In this document: positions 24,158-33,104 of the stretch, piece after piece
Layout of the letters: each line of letters begins with the position of its first letter
Numbering within the stretch: position 1 is the first letter of the stretch
Assembly (NCBI RefSeq): GCF_905200055.1
Contig: NZ_CAJKIS010000003.1
Coordinates: 1 to 64,000 of the forward strand
DNA length: 64,000 nt
Reading direction: 5' to 3'
From: an uncultured Fusobacterium sp.
GTDB taxonomy: Bacteria > Fusobacteriota > Fusobacteriia > Fusobacteriales > Fusobacteriaceae
Program-made: the position numbers and the translations under genes
Notes under the pieces: generated by a model
Database searches by the model: none
The model's input: the letters and a program-made list of their open reading frames with translations, nothing else
What the model was told of the DNA's origin: nothing

Positions 24158-25822
24158 CTATTTGATTTTTGATGCATCTACTGCATTTCCAATATTTGAA
24201 AGTTCTTCCCATTTTTCAGCACTGATTTGGTACCCAGTTCCTGGTCCTGTATAGTCGTTTCTATCATTTACAGCACTGATTACGTTAAAGTCTTTATCTA
24301 ATATTGCTGATGTATGTAAGTGGTCTCCAGCAACTCTTAGTTTCATTAGTTTTAATAGGTCTGATGCAACATCATCAAATCCTTTAGTTTTAAGAGCTTT
24401 TACAACATCTATTCCTGTAATTCCTCTTTCCATCATTTCAGTAGCAGCTTTTATGTCAGCAACCATATCTCTTTCTGGCATATCTTTACTTCCATGAGCA
24501 TATGTAGCAGCTTCTACTTCAGCATCTGTAATTTCAGGAAGTCCTAAAGCTTCGAAAACAGCTTGAATTGCTCTAGCAGCTTTATTTCTAACTCTTACTA
24601 CATCTTCTTCTTTTACTGGTTTTAATCCAGCATCTATTCTTAAGTCTCTTTGAATTATATTCCAGTCATCATAGTCTTCTGCATCCCAGTTTGATCCAGC
24701 AAACATGTTGTCATAGTTAGGAGTTGAACTGTATCCTGAACAGATAAAGTCAGTTCCTGGTATCATTTGCATTAATGATCTTGCTACTCTTCTTAAATCT
24801 GAATGTGTAAATGTTTGGTCATTACTTGATGCACATTCAAGGTCAAGCATCATAGCTACTAAGTTTTCAGCAAGGATTTCTCTTACTCCTCCTGGTACTG
24901 CTCCTGGAACTCCAACACAACTTACTGATCCGTTTTGGATTCCTTGTACTCCTGCTCCTTTAGTTATAAATAAGCAACGAGCTTCTAGATATAACATTGA
25001 ACATCCTTCAGCATATCCCATTAGAACTTCTGATCCACTTCCTGAAGTATATCTCATTTTTAATCCTCTTGAAGCATAAGCTGATGCAAGGAATGATTTT
25101 GACCAAGGAGTGTCGTCTCCGTCCATAAATACTGGTTCAGTTCCATAAACTGATACAGTCTCAGCATAAGCTGTAAGTCCTCTCATTCCTAATAATAATT
25201 CTGTAGCTTCTTCAACAGAACATTGAGTTAAGATTCCAGGTCTTCCAACTTGTGATCCAACTAGTAAAGATATTGCATTGAATGGAGCATATCTTGTAAC
25301 AGCAACTGTAGTTTCTTCTTCAGCAAATCCTCTTAAAGAAGCTTCTGCTGCGTCAGCTGCTATTTGAACTGGGTTGTCTTTAATATTAGTTACGTGACAT
25401 TGGTTAGATGGAGTTTTTCTAGCTCTCATTTTGTTAACTGCCATCATCATTTCTAATACAGACATTTTTCCCATTACTTCAGCAACTTTTGCTGGAGTTA
25501 ATGATAAAGTGATTTTTAAGATTTCATCTCTTGATACATTTATATCAACTAATTTTCTAGCTATTTCTAATGAATCCATAGCCATTACTTTTTCAACATT
25601 TTCAATTACTATTCCATAATCTGCGATAAAGTAGTCTAGTAAGTCAAAATCTTCTCTTTTCTTTCCATCAAGTTCAACTATTTTTCCATTAACTACTTTT
25701 ACACTTGGTTTAGGGTCTAGAGGAGAGTTCATTGCTATTAACCCTACTTCAGGCCACTCTTTTACATATCCATCTTTATTTACAGGTCTATTACCTAATA
25801 CTTCAAAACGTTTAGATCTCAT
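24158..25822 (-). CDS. pduC: Propanediol dehydratase, large (alpha) subunit
   Basis: A 554-residue TIM-barrel catalytic subunit that uses adenosylcobalamin to turn 1,2-propanediol into propionaldehyde. Near-complete conservation is visible in KRFEVLGNRPVNKDGYV at the start, RARKTPSNQCHVTN, QVGRPGILTQCSVEEA, and the C-terminal AGDHLHTSAILD. Length is exactly that of diol/glycerol dehydratases. The surrounding genes supply reactivation (pduG/H), cofactor (pduO) and housing (shell genes). Confidence 0.97.
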   Translation of the reverse strand: MRSKRFEVLGNRPVNKDGYVKEWPEVGLIAMNSPLDPKPSVKVVNGKIVELDGKKREDFDLLDYFIADYGIVIENVEKVMAMDSLEIARKLVDINVSRDEILKITLSLTPAKVAEVMGKMSVLEMMMAVNKMRARKTPSNQCHVTNIKDNPVQIAADAAEASLRGFAEEETTVAVTRYAPFNAISLLVGSQVGRPGILTQCSVEEATELLLGMRGLTAYAETVSVYGTEPVFMDGDDTPWSKSFLASAYASRGLKMRYTSGSGSEVLMGYAEGCSMLYLEARCLFITKGAGVQGIQNGSVSCVGVPGAVPGGVREILAENLVAMMLDLECASSNDQTFTHSDLRRVARSLMQMIPGTDFICSGYSSTPNYDNMFAGSNWDAEDYDDWNIIQRDLRIDAGLKPVKEEDVVRVRNKAARAIQAVFEALGLPEITDAEVEAATYAHGSKDMPERDMVADIKAATEMMERGITGIDVVKALKTKGFDDVASDLLKLMKLRVAGDHLHTSAILDKDFNVISAVNDRNDYTGPGTGYQISAEKWEELSNIGNAVDASKIK

Positions 25823-25861
25823 TCTAACCTCCTAATTGATTTTCAGCTATTCTGCTTTTTC

Positions 25862-26647
25862 TTAGATATATGGGTGTGATCCTGATGGAGCTGGTCCTCC
25901 TAAAGTTTCAAGAAGTTTAACTCCTACTTCTTTAGCTGCAAGTATTGCTTGTCTAACTGCTCCTGAATCTCCACATATTGCTAAAATAACTTCGTTTGAG
26001 AAACTAGTTCCTTTAGCTGGTGATGAGTAAGAAAGTACTTCTACATTAGCTGCTTTTAAAGCTGTATCTGCTGTAACTACTCCAATTGCTGCTGGTGCTC
26101 CAACAATTATTCCAAATGCTTTTCCTAAAGGTGCTCCAAATGCTTTGTTACATGCATATGATGCTCTTGCTGTATATTGAAGTTCAATATGTCCAGCTGG
26201 GTTTCCGTAAACATCTCCAAATTTTTCAGTTACTGCTGCTATTGCAACTTCAACTGCTCTTCTAGCATCTGATACATCTTCAGCTCCAAATAGGATTAAA
26301 GATCCGTGTCCTGCTCCTCCTTCTGTATCTCTAGGAAGTTCTATGCTAATTACTTCTGTATTTGTAGCTTTTACTGCTTCATCTGCCGCCATGATGAAAG
26401 GTCCTGCTCCTGTTCTTGCCCCAAGAATACCTATTGAACGATATTTTTTATCAATTCCCATAGCTTCATGAAGTGCTGGGTCCACATTAGCAATTACTAA
26501 CCCAATTCCATGTCCATGAGTAGTAACTCCTACAAATTCTGTTAAACGGCACTCTCTTTTTTCAGGTGCACAAGGTGTTTCACCTTTTTTATCTTTTAAT
26601 TTTTCCATAACCTCTGCCATCATTTTTTCAACTAACTTATCTTGCAT
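25862..26647 (-). CDS. pduB: Tandem-BMC shell protein PduB
   Basis: First gene of the operon, 261 residues, two circularly permuted BMC domains forming a trimeric shell tile. The N-terminal LVEKMMAEVMEKLKDKK helix is followed by a Cys-containing linker and the core TEFVGVTTHGHGIGLVIANVD. In Salmonella a shorter PduB' arises from an internal start near residue 38; here there is no Met in that region, so only the long form seems possible. GGGGGG stands 9 bases before the ATG. Confidence 0.94.
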   Translation of the reverse strand: MQDKLVEKMMAEVMEKLKDKKGETPCAPEKRECRLTEFVGVTTHGHGIGLVIANVDPALHEAMGIDKKYRSIGILGARTGAGPFIMAADEAVKATNTEVISIELPRDTEGGAGHGSLILFGAEDVSDARRAVEVAIAAVTEKFGDVYGNPAGHIELQYTARASYACNKAFGAPLGKAFGIIVGAPAAIGVVTADTALKAANVEVLSYSSPAKGTSFSNEVILAICGDSGAVRQAILAAKEVGVKLLETLGGPAPSGSHPYI

Positions 26648-26709
26648 TAATTTTACCCCCCTTTAATTGATTTTTTATATAAAAAGGCTATTTTAAAGTT
26701 ATCGCTTTA

Positions 26710-26715
26710 ATTATA
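26710..26715 (-). promoter_or_regulatory. -10 element of the pdu operon promoter
   Basis: Minus strand TATAAT, 11 bases downstream of the tandem TGACA operator and without a good -35, as expected for an activator-dependent promoter. Confidence 0.7.
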
Positions 26716-26726
26716 TTAAGATAAAA

Positions 26727-26742
26727 TGTCACGTTAATGTCA
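26727..26742 (-). promoter_or_regulatory. Tandem TGACA operator of the pdu operon
   Basis: On the minus strand TGACA TTAACG TGACA: two direct half-sites with an 11-base period, typical for OmpR/PhoB-type regulators. The same element, with the same 11-base distance to the -10, lies before pduQ (27942-27957). The OmpR-type regulator encoded at 29906-30577 is the obvious candidate. Confidence 0.75.
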
Positions 26743-26764
26743 TATTTAACTTTTTTAAAACATT

Positions 26765-27871
26765 TTAATATACTTTTCTAAAAATATTTTTTAAATCTTC
26801 AACATTGACTTTTCTAATATTTCCACTTGTACAAATATCATTTACAGCTGTTTCTGCCATTTCAGGAATAAGTTTGTTATATTCAACTTCATCGATTCCC
26901 ATATCTTTAACTCTAGCAGGTATTCCTAATTCTCTATTTAAAATTTCTACTGCTATTGCTAAACTTTCTGCTCCTTCTTTAACAGAGCTACAAGGTAGTT
27001 CTAATTCCTTAGCTATCTCATAATATTTTTGAGCAGTTTCCAAATTTTCACTGTTAAATCTTATAATATATGGAAGTACTACTCCATTTGATCTTCCATG
27101 TGGTTTATGAAATTTTCCTCCTATTGCATGAGCAACACTATGATTTATTCCCAATCCTGATTTTTCAAAGGCTATTCCTGCTATACATGATGCTTTTGCC
27201 ATTTCAACTCTAGCATCTTTATCTTCTATATTTTTGTACATCTTTAAAAGATTTTTAAAGATACCTCTTATTGCTGTCATAGCATAGATTTGTGTATGAA
27301 AATTTGCTACTGAACAACTATATGCTTCTATTGCATGTGTTAATGCATCTATTCCTCCATCTGCAACTACAGATTTTGGAAGAGTTCTTGTAAATTCAGG
27401 ATCTAAAATAGCTATTTTAGGCATCATCTCTTCATCTTTTATAGGAATCTTTACACTATTTACAGTATCAGTTAATACTGCATATGAAGTTACTTCTGAA
27501 CCTGTTCCACTTGTAGTTGGGACAGCTATTATTTGAATATCCATTCCTGTTCTTTTTAAAAAATATCTTACTGCTTTAGCTGAGTCAAGAGTTGACCCTC
27601 CTCCTACTGCAATAATAATTTCTGGAGAAAAATCAATTACTTGATCTAATGCTCTTTTTACAGATTCAAGAGATGGATTCATCTCTACACCATCAAAAAT
27701 ATCATACTCTACATTTATTGTTTTCAGAGCATCTTCAATTTTTGAAATTAATCCAACTTTTACCATCATTGCATCTGTAACAATAGTTGCTTTTTTACAC
27801 TTCAACTTTTCTATAACATCTTTTATTTCAGTATCAGCGTAAACCTCTGTAGTTACTTTAAATACTTCCAT
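26765..27871 (-). CDS. pduQ: Iron-containing alcohol dehydrogenase, PduQ-like 1-propanol dehydrogenase
   Basis: A 368-residue group-III NAD(P)H alcohol dehydrogenase that would reduce propionaldehyde to propanol and regenerate NAD+. Motifs: nucleotide loop AVGGGSTLDSAKA, PTTSGTGSEVT, and the iron ligands in GIDALTHAIEAYS (Asp, His) and NHSVAHAIGGKFHKPHG. No N-terminal targeting helix is visible; the PduQ of Salmonella enters the shell by binding PduP. It is transcribed separately from, but in the same direction as, the pdu operon, with a matching operator upstream. Confidence 0.87.
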   Translation of the reverse strand: MEVFKVTTEVYADTEIKDVIEKLKCKKATIVTDAMMVKVGLISKIEDALKTINVEYDIFDGVEMNPSLESVKRALDQVIDFSPEIIIAVGGGSTLDSAKAVRYFLKRTGMDIQIIAVPTTSGTGSEVTSYAVLTDTVNSVKIPIKDEEMMPKIAILDPEFTRTLPKSVVADGGIDALTHAIEAYSCSVANFHTQIYAMTAIRGIFKNLLKMYKNIEDKDARVEMAKASCIAGIAFEKSGLGINHSVAHAIGGKFHKPHGRSNGVVLPYIIRFNSENLETAQKYYEIAKELELPCSSVKEGAESLAIAVEILNRELGIPARVKDMGIDEVEYNKLIPEMAETAVNDICTSGNIRKVNVEDLKNIFRKVY

Positions 27872-27926
27872 TTTTCAACCTCCTTATAAAAAAATAGTTG
27901 CTATATTTTTAATATTCATATAATAT

Positions 27927-27932
27927 AGTATT
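27927..27932 (-). promoter_or_regulatory. -10-like element of the pduQ promoter
   Basis: Minus strand TACTAT, 11 bases after the tandem TGACA site, mirroring the pdu operon promoter. No recognisable -35. Confidence 0.5.
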
Positions 27933-27941
27933 AGAGCAAAT

Positions 27942-27957
27942 TGTCATTATAATGTCA
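27942..27957 (-). promoter_or_regulatory. Tandem TGACA operator of pduQ / sensory operon
   Basis: On the minus strand TGACA TTATAA TGACA, the same 11-base-period direct repeat as at 26727-26742. It lies between pduQ and the divergent sensor kinase operon, and could both activate pduQ and autoregulate the sensory genes. Confidence 0.75.
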
Positions 27958-28020
27958 TTTCCTCTATTTTATTATTTAAAAATTAAACATTATTTCGCTA
28001 TATTTAGGAGTGGGAAAACT

Positions 28021-29913
28021 ATGAATATACATAAAAAAATTGCTGCTTTTAACACTTTAATTTTCATTATTTTTTATATTGTAATATTATATCTGTTAAG
28101 AGCTTCAATTATTGTAAACAATATTCTTGTGATAAAATTAATTGTGCTGTCTATTTTATTCTTTTTAATATCTGTTTTTGTCAATAAATTTGCACTTTTA
28201 AATTTATATAGTCTTTTAGATAAGTTTGAAACTGTACTTTCTGAAATCAATAAAAAATTTGTAACTCAACTTAAAGATGATTTTTTAAATTTAGAAGATT
28301 GTTTCTATAAAGTTTTCTCCTCTGTTAAAACAGATATTTTAGATATATTAGTTAAAGAAGGAGAGATTAAAAGAGAAAAAGAAAAAGCAGAAGCATTAAG
28401 TGAAAAATTAAGATTACTTAATAAAAATCTTGAAGATATAGTAGACCAAAGAACAAAAGAACTAAGTTTTTCAAAAGAGGTAGCTGAATCAGCTAATAAA
28501 GCTAAAAGTGAATTTCTAGCTAAAATTAGCCATGAGATGCGTACACCTCTAACTCCTATTATTGGCTATTCAAAATTACTTCTAAAAGAATATCCTAATT
28601 CTGAAATAAAAGATAAATTAGATATTATTCATACATCTGGGGTTAAACTTCTTAATTTTACAAATGAGCTTTTAGATTTCTCTAAAATAGAGTCTGGTAA
28701 AGTAGATCTCAATTTTGAATCTTTCAGTGTTAAAGAGCTTTTTCAAGAAATATTCTATGAACACAACTCTTTAGCAGTAACTAAAAATCTAAAGTTTGAG
28801 ATTAAATATGATAAAAATGATACAACAATATATTCTGATAAAATGAAAATTTATGAAATAGTTAAAAATCTTATTCATAATGCCATTAAATATACAAATA
28901 AAGGTTTTGTTTTTTGCGAAGTTAATGTAAAAAATAATTTCCTTAATTTTACTGTATATGATAGTGGTATAGGTATATCTAAAGATCATTTAGAATATAT
29001 TTTTGAAAGCTTTGGACAGATTAACAAACATTCATCTGGAGCTGGACTTGGACTTAGCATTACAAAAAAATTAGTTGAAATTCTAAAGGGAACTATTACA
29101 GTTGAAAGTAAAGTTATGGTTGGAACTACATTTAATGTAAGTATTCCTATTGAGGTTTTTGAAAAGAAAAATGAAAACTTTTCAGTTACCCTTACTAAAC
29201 TATTAAATTCTAATAATCCAAGTATAAAGTCTATACTGTTGAAAAGTATTCTAAAGTTTCCTATTAGATTAAAGAGTTTAAAAGAAGCCTATAAAAAACA
29301 AAACATAGAACAAATACGTGAAATAAACCATCTAATTCTTGGTACATATGGTAATTTAAGTCTTTCATTTATATATGAAATGTCTAAAAAAATTTCTGAA
29401 GAGTTAAAGAAAAATCCAGTATCCTTTGATACTATACTATATTATATTGAAGAATTAGAAAGAATGACTCATACTATTGATTATAGTGATTTATTCAATA
29501 TGTATCTTCAATTCAATACTAAACAGATTAAAATTTTAATTGCAGAAGATGTTGAAGAAAATAGAGATTTTCTAAAAGCTGTTTTAGAATCTCCACTTAT
29601 AAGTGTAACTTGTGTTGAACATGGACTTAACGCTTTAAAAGCTATGAAAGAAAAGAAATTTGACGTTGTCTTTTTAGACATCCATATGCCTGTTATGGAT
29701 GGATTACAGACTATATCTCATATAAAAGCTAATGAGGAATTAAAAAATACTCCTGTTATTGCTCTTACTGCTCAAGCTATTATTGGGGATAAAGAAAAAT
29801 ATCTACCTTATGGTTTTGATGGGTATATTACAAAACCTATCAATGAATCTGTTTTGTTCAGTTATTTAGAAAAATTTATATTCGCTAAGAAAAAGGGTGA
29901 TAATAATGATTAA
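28021..29913 (+). CDS. Hybrid sensor histidine kinase (TM2-HisKA-HATPase-Hpt-REC)
   Basis: A 630-residue membrane kinase. Two helices (about 8-27 and 33-54) are separated by only a few residues, so there is no extracellular sensor domain. A coiled coil (about 110-160) leads to HisKA with His171 (SHEMRTPLTPI), the ATPase N box NLIHNAIK, G1 DSGIGIS and G2 GAGLGLS. Then comes a degenerate Hpt-like helical domain with His437 in NHLILGTYGNLSL, and a receiver domain with Asp553 (FLDIHMPVMDG). The ATG at 28021 has TAGGAGTGG before it; the earlier in-frame ATG (27952) lies inside the operator. It overlaps the response-regulator gene and is followed by a PocR-domain gene. Confidence 0.9.
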   Translation: MNIHKKIAAFNTLIFIIFYIVILYLLRASIIVNNILVIKLIVLSILFFLISVFVNKFALLNLYSLLDKFETVLSEINKKFVTQLKDDFLNLEDCFYKVFSSVKTDILDILVKEGEIKREKEKAEALSEKLRLLNKNLEDIVDQRTKELSFSKEVAESANKAKSEFLAKISHEMRTPLTPIIGYSKLLLKEYPNSEIKDKLDIIHTSGVKLLNFTNELLDFSKIESGKVDLNFESFSVKELFQEIFYEHNSLAVTKNLKFEIKYDKNDTTIYSDKMKIYEIVKNLIHNAIKYTNKGFVFCEVNVKNNFLNFTVYDSGIGISKDHLEYIFESFGQINKHSSGAGLGLSITKKLVEILKGTITVESKVMVGTTFNVSIPIEVFEKKNENFSVTLTKLLNSNNPSIKSILLKSILKFPIRLKSLKEAYKKQNIEQIREINHLILGTYGNLSLSFIYEMSKKISEELKKNPVSFDTILYYIEELERMTHTIDYSDLFNMYLQFNTKQIKILIAEDVEENRDFLKAVLESPLISVTCVEHGLNALKAMKEKKFDVVFLDIHMPVMDGLQTISHIKANEELKNTPVIALTAQAIIGDKEKYLPYGFDGYITKPINESVLFSYLEKFIFAKKKGDNND

Positions 29914-30577
29914 AGTCCTAACAATAGAAGACTCTGAAGAAACTAGAGATATTCTAAAGATAATCTTATCTGAAGAAAAAAATATCAAATTCTTAGAAGC
30001 AGCTTCTATTAAAGAGGGAATGGAAATTTTAAAAAAAGAAACACCAGAAATAATACTTCTAGATCTTTCTTTACCTGACGGAAATGGAAGTTATATTTGT
30101 GAACAGATAAAAAGTAATCCAAAATATTTTGGCTCTCCTTTTATTTTGGCTTTAACTGCTGAAACTTCTCAAGAAACTGTAAATACAACTTTAGAAATGG
30201 GATGCGATGATTATATAAAAAAACCTTTTGATTCTAAAGAATTGTTAATACGTTTAAAAAAATTTATTGTGAGAGTTCCACAAAATAAAGATATTCTTAC
30301 ATATGAAAATATAAAATTATTTTTATCAGATAAAACTATGTTTTATGAAAATGAACCTATAGAGCTTTCTAAAAATGAGTTTGAACTTCTATCTTATTTT
30401 ATTGTTAATAGAGGATTACTTCTCACAAGAGAGAATATTTTAAATCATGTTTGGAAGGAAAATTTTGATATCAGTGATAAAGCTGTCGATCAATGTTTAA
30501 AAAGACTTAGAAAAAAACTACCTATTTTAAATGAAGTTCTAATATCTAAAAGAGGTTTTGGATACATATTGAAATAA
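29906..30577 (+). CDS. OmpR-family response regulator
   Basis: A 223-residue two-domain regulator: receiver domain (1-120) with phospho-Asp53 (LLDLSLPDG), and a C-terminal winged helix (about 130-223) with ELSKNEFELLSYFI, RENILNHVW and ISKRGFGYILK. It overlaps the kinase gene by 8 bases; AAGGG precedes the ATG at 29906, while the GTG at 29897 lies within that ribosome site. OmpR-type proteins bind tandem half-sites about 11 bases apart, matching the two TGACA repeats before pduQ and pduB. Confidence 0.92.
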   Translation: MIKVLTIEDSEETRDILKIILSEEKNIKFLEAASIKEGMEILKKETPEIILLDLSLPDGNGSYICEQIKSNPKYFGSPFILALTAETSQETVNTTLEMGCDDYIKKPFDSKELLIRLKKFIVRVPQNKDILTYENIKLFLSDKTMFYENEPIELSKNEFELLSYFIVNRGLLLTRENILNHVWKENFDISDKAVDQCLKRLRKKLPILNEVLISKRGFGYILK

Positions 30578-30591
30578 AGGGAGTAACAACT

Positions 30592-31404
30592 ATGAAAAAA
30601 GGTGAAAATATATCAGATGATTTTTTAGATATAGAGTTTTTTCAAATTTTACAAAATAGATTTGCTGAAGAGTTTGGAATAGCCAGTGTAATAACGGATA
30701 CAAATGGAATTCCTCTCACTGAACCTAGTAATTTTACAGAGTTTTGTAGTATTCACACAAGAGGAAGTAAAATCGGATTTAAAAAATGCACTCTTTGTGA
30801 TGCTTATGGTGGAGCAAAAGCAAAGGCTTTAAAAAAACCTATTGTCTATCGTTGTCATGCAGGACTTATAGATTTTGCAAGTCCAATTATTATTGGAGAT
30901 AAACTTGTTGGATGTTTTTTATGTGGACAACTTCTCTCTGAAAAACCTAATGAAGAAAAGTTTAGAAAAACTGCTCGTGAAATTGGGGTTGATGAAGATA
31001 TATATATTGAAGCTGTAAAAAAAGTGAAAATCCTTCCCTATGAAAAGATTGAATATGCTGCAAATTTTCTGTATGATATTTCTTCTAAAATTTCTAACTT
31101 TAGCTATCATCAAAATACAGGAATATCAGCAAATAATCTGTGTCGTTCAAGCATAGATGAGTTTTCAGATTTTTTAAAAGATATAGATATTTTCGATTTA
31201 AAAAAGAATAAAAAAATTTCTATTTTTTCAAAACTCTATTCAACTCTCTTTAAGAAAACTTTTATTACAGAAAAAAGAATATATCAATTAGATAAAAATA
31301 TTGATATATGTTTAAATGAATTAGATAAAATCAGTGATAAAGTTAAATCTACAGAAAGAAATTTTAAATATTTTAATATAAGTCACATTTCAAAAAAACC
31401 TTGA
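30592..31404 (+). CDS. Stand-alone PocR-domain sensory protein
   Basis: A 270-residue cytosolic protein. Residues about 12-170 match the sensory domain of PocR, the propanediol-responsive activator: FFQILQNRFAEEFGIASVITDTNG, FCSIHTRGS, KKCTLCDAYGG, VYRCHAGLIDFASPI and GCFLCGQLL. Unlike PocR there is no AraC-type DNA-binding domain; the C-terminal 100 residues are charged and helical, coiled-coil-like. It follows the response regulator by 14 bases with GGGAG before the ATG. It could be the ligand sensor that feeds the kinase, which itself lacks an obvious input domain. Confidence 0.8.
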   Translation: MKKGENISDDFLDIEFFQILQNRFAEEFGIASVITDTNGIPLTEPSNFTEFCSIHTRGSKIGFKKCTLCDAYGGAKAKALKKPIVYRCHAGLIDFASPIIIGDKLVGCFLCGQLLSEKPNEEKFRKTAREIGVDEDIYIEAVKKVKILPYEKIEYAANFLYDISSKISNFSYHQNTGISANNLCRSSIDEFSDFLKDIDIFDLKKNKKISIFSKLYSTLFKKTFITEKRIYQLDKNIDICLNELDKISDKVKSTERNFKYFNISHISKKP

Positions 31405-31422
31405 TTTTATTCAAGGTTTTTT
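31392..31422 (+). terminator. Terminator of the sensory operon
   Basis: AACCTTGA/TCAAGGTT with a 6-base loop followed by Ts. It overlaps the last codons of the PocR-domain gene. Confidence 0.85.
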
Positions 31423-31491
31423 CTAGCTTGAATTAAGATTTTCTGTTATACTAAATAGAATAAATTAATATAAGGAGATAAATTTAATTTT

Positions 31492-33045
31492 ATGAGTATT
31501 TTAGATGTTTCAAATGTAAGCCATGGATATGGTTCAAGAGCAATTCTTGAAAATGCCTCTTTCCGTTTATTAAAAGGAGAACATATAGGACTTGTTGGAG
31601 CAAATGGAGAGGGAAAAACAACTTTCTTAAATATAATAACTGGTAAATTGTTGCCAGATGAAGGAAAAATATCATGGTGTAGACATATTACAACTGGATA
31701 TTTAGATCAATATAGCACTTTAGAAAAAGGAAAATCTATAAGAGATATTCTTCGTTCTGCTTTTGCTCATATGTATGATCTAGAACAAGAGATGATAGGT
31801 ATATATGATAAGATGGGAGATTGTACCCCTGAAGAAATGGACGCTCTTATTGAAGAAGCTGGAGAGATTCAAAGTATCCTTGAAGATGGAAATTTTTATT
31901 CTCTTGATTCTAAAATTGAAGAGTATGCTGCTGGACTTGGACTAACTGATATAGGTTTAGAACGTGATGTATCTGAACTTTCTGGAGGACAAAGAGCTAA
32001 AATTTTATTGGCTAAAGTTCTACTTGAAAATCCTATGATTCTTATACTTGATGAGCCTACTAACTTCTTGGATGAAAACCACATAGCTTGGCTTAAAAAT
32101 TTTCTACAAAACTATGAAAATGCTTTTATTTTAGTTTCACATGATATTCCTTTCTTAAATGATGTTGTAAATGTTATCTACCATGTGGAAAATGCTGTTT
32201 TAACTCGTTATACTGGAGATTACTATCAATTTAGAGAGATGTATGAACTAAAGAAAAGACAGATTGAACAAGCATATAAAAAACAACAGAAAGAGATTGC
32301 TCACCTTAAAGATTTTATTGCTAGAAATAAAGCTAGAGTTGCCACTACTAACTTAGCTAAAGACCGTCAAAAGAAACTTGATAGAATGGAGATTATAGAG
32401 ATAGCAAAAGAAAAATTAAAACCTGAATTTGAATTTACATCTGCTAGAACTCCAAGTAGAGAGGTTATTACAGCTAAAAATCTAGTTATTGGTTATGATG
32501 AACCTCTTACTAAACCTCTAAACTTTACTGTTGAAAGAAATCAAAAAATTGCTATTAAAGGTGTAAATGGACTTGGAAAATCAACTCTTTTAAAAACACT
32601 GTTAGGAATTATAAAACCAGTAGCTGGAGAGGTTGAACATGGACAATTTTTAGAGATAGGATATTTTGAACAAGAGGAGAAATCTGAAAATATAACTGCT
32701 CTTGACTTTATTTGGAATGAGTACCCAAGTATGACAAATAGAGAAGTTAGAGCTGCCCTTGCTAGATGTGGACTTACAACTGATCATATTACAAGTCAAA
32801 TGCAAGTTTTATCTGGAGGAGAAAATGCAAAAGTTCGTCTATGCAAATTGATGCTGAAAAATATCAATCTTTTAATACTTGATGAGCCTACTAACCACCT
32901 AGATATAGATGCTAAAGAGGAGTTAAAAAAAGCTGTTAAAGAGTTTAAAGGAACTGTACTTCTTGTAAGCCATGAGCCTGATTTTTATATGGACATTGTA
33001 ACTGATGTTTGGAACGTTGAAGATTGGACTACAAAAATAGTTTAA
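31492..33045 (+). CDS. ABC-F family ATPase (ribosome-associated)
   Basis: A 517-residue soluble protein with two ABC domains and no membrane segment. First: Walker A GANGEGKT, signature LSGGQRAK, Walker B LILDEPTNFLD. Second: GVNGLGKST, LSGGENAKVRL, LLILDEPTNHLD. A charged interdomain linker (about 245-315, KKQQKEIAHLKDFIARNKAR) is the part that contacts the ribosome in ABC-F proteins. Translation-factor and antibiotic-resistance subfamilies look alike, so the exact role is open. Single-gene unit. Confidence 0.9.
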   Translation: MSILDVSNVSHGYGSRAILENASFRLLKGEHIGLVGANGEGKTTFLNIITGKLLPDEGKISWCRHITTGYLDQYSTLEKGKSIRDILRSAFAHMYDLEQEMIGIYDKMGDCTPEEMDALIEEAGEIQSILEDGNFYSLDSKIEEYAAGLGLTDIGLERDVSELSGGQRAKILLAKVLLENPMILILDEPTNFLDENHIAWLKNFLQNYENAFILVSHDIPFLNDVVNVIYHVENAVLTRYTGDYYQFREMYELKKRQIEQAYKKQQKEIAHLKDFIARNKARVATTNLAKDRQKKLDRMEIIEIAKEKLKPEFEFTSARTPSREVITAKNLVIGYDEPLTKPLNFTVERNQKIAIKGVNGLGKSTLLKTLLGIIKPVAGEVEHGQFLEIGYFEQEEKSENITALDFIWNEYPSMTNREVRAALARCGLTTDHITSQMQVLSGGENAKVRLCKLMLKNINLLILDEPTNHLDIDAKEELKKAVKEFKGTVLLVSHEPDFYMDIVTDVWNVEDWTTKIV

Positions 33046-33052
33046 TTTAAAG

Positions 33053-33104
33053 AGAGTGTTGTAAATTGTTAGTTTTAAACTTTCAATTTTCAACACTCTT
33101 ATTT
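33053..33104. terminator. Bidirectional terminator between the ABC-F gene and cysK
   Basis: AGAGTGTTG and CAACACTCT form a 9-base stem with a long loop and T-rich flanks, between two convergent genes. Confidence 0.75.

Noticed and set aside
26648..26764. Cobalamin riboswitch before the pdu operon
   Set aside because: The leader is only about 117 bases and shows none of the B12-box sequence; an operator and -10 explain it better.
27952..28020. Upstream extension of the sensor kinase gene
   Set aside because: Its ATG lies inside the tandem TGACA operator and has no ribosome site; the ATG at 28021 has one.
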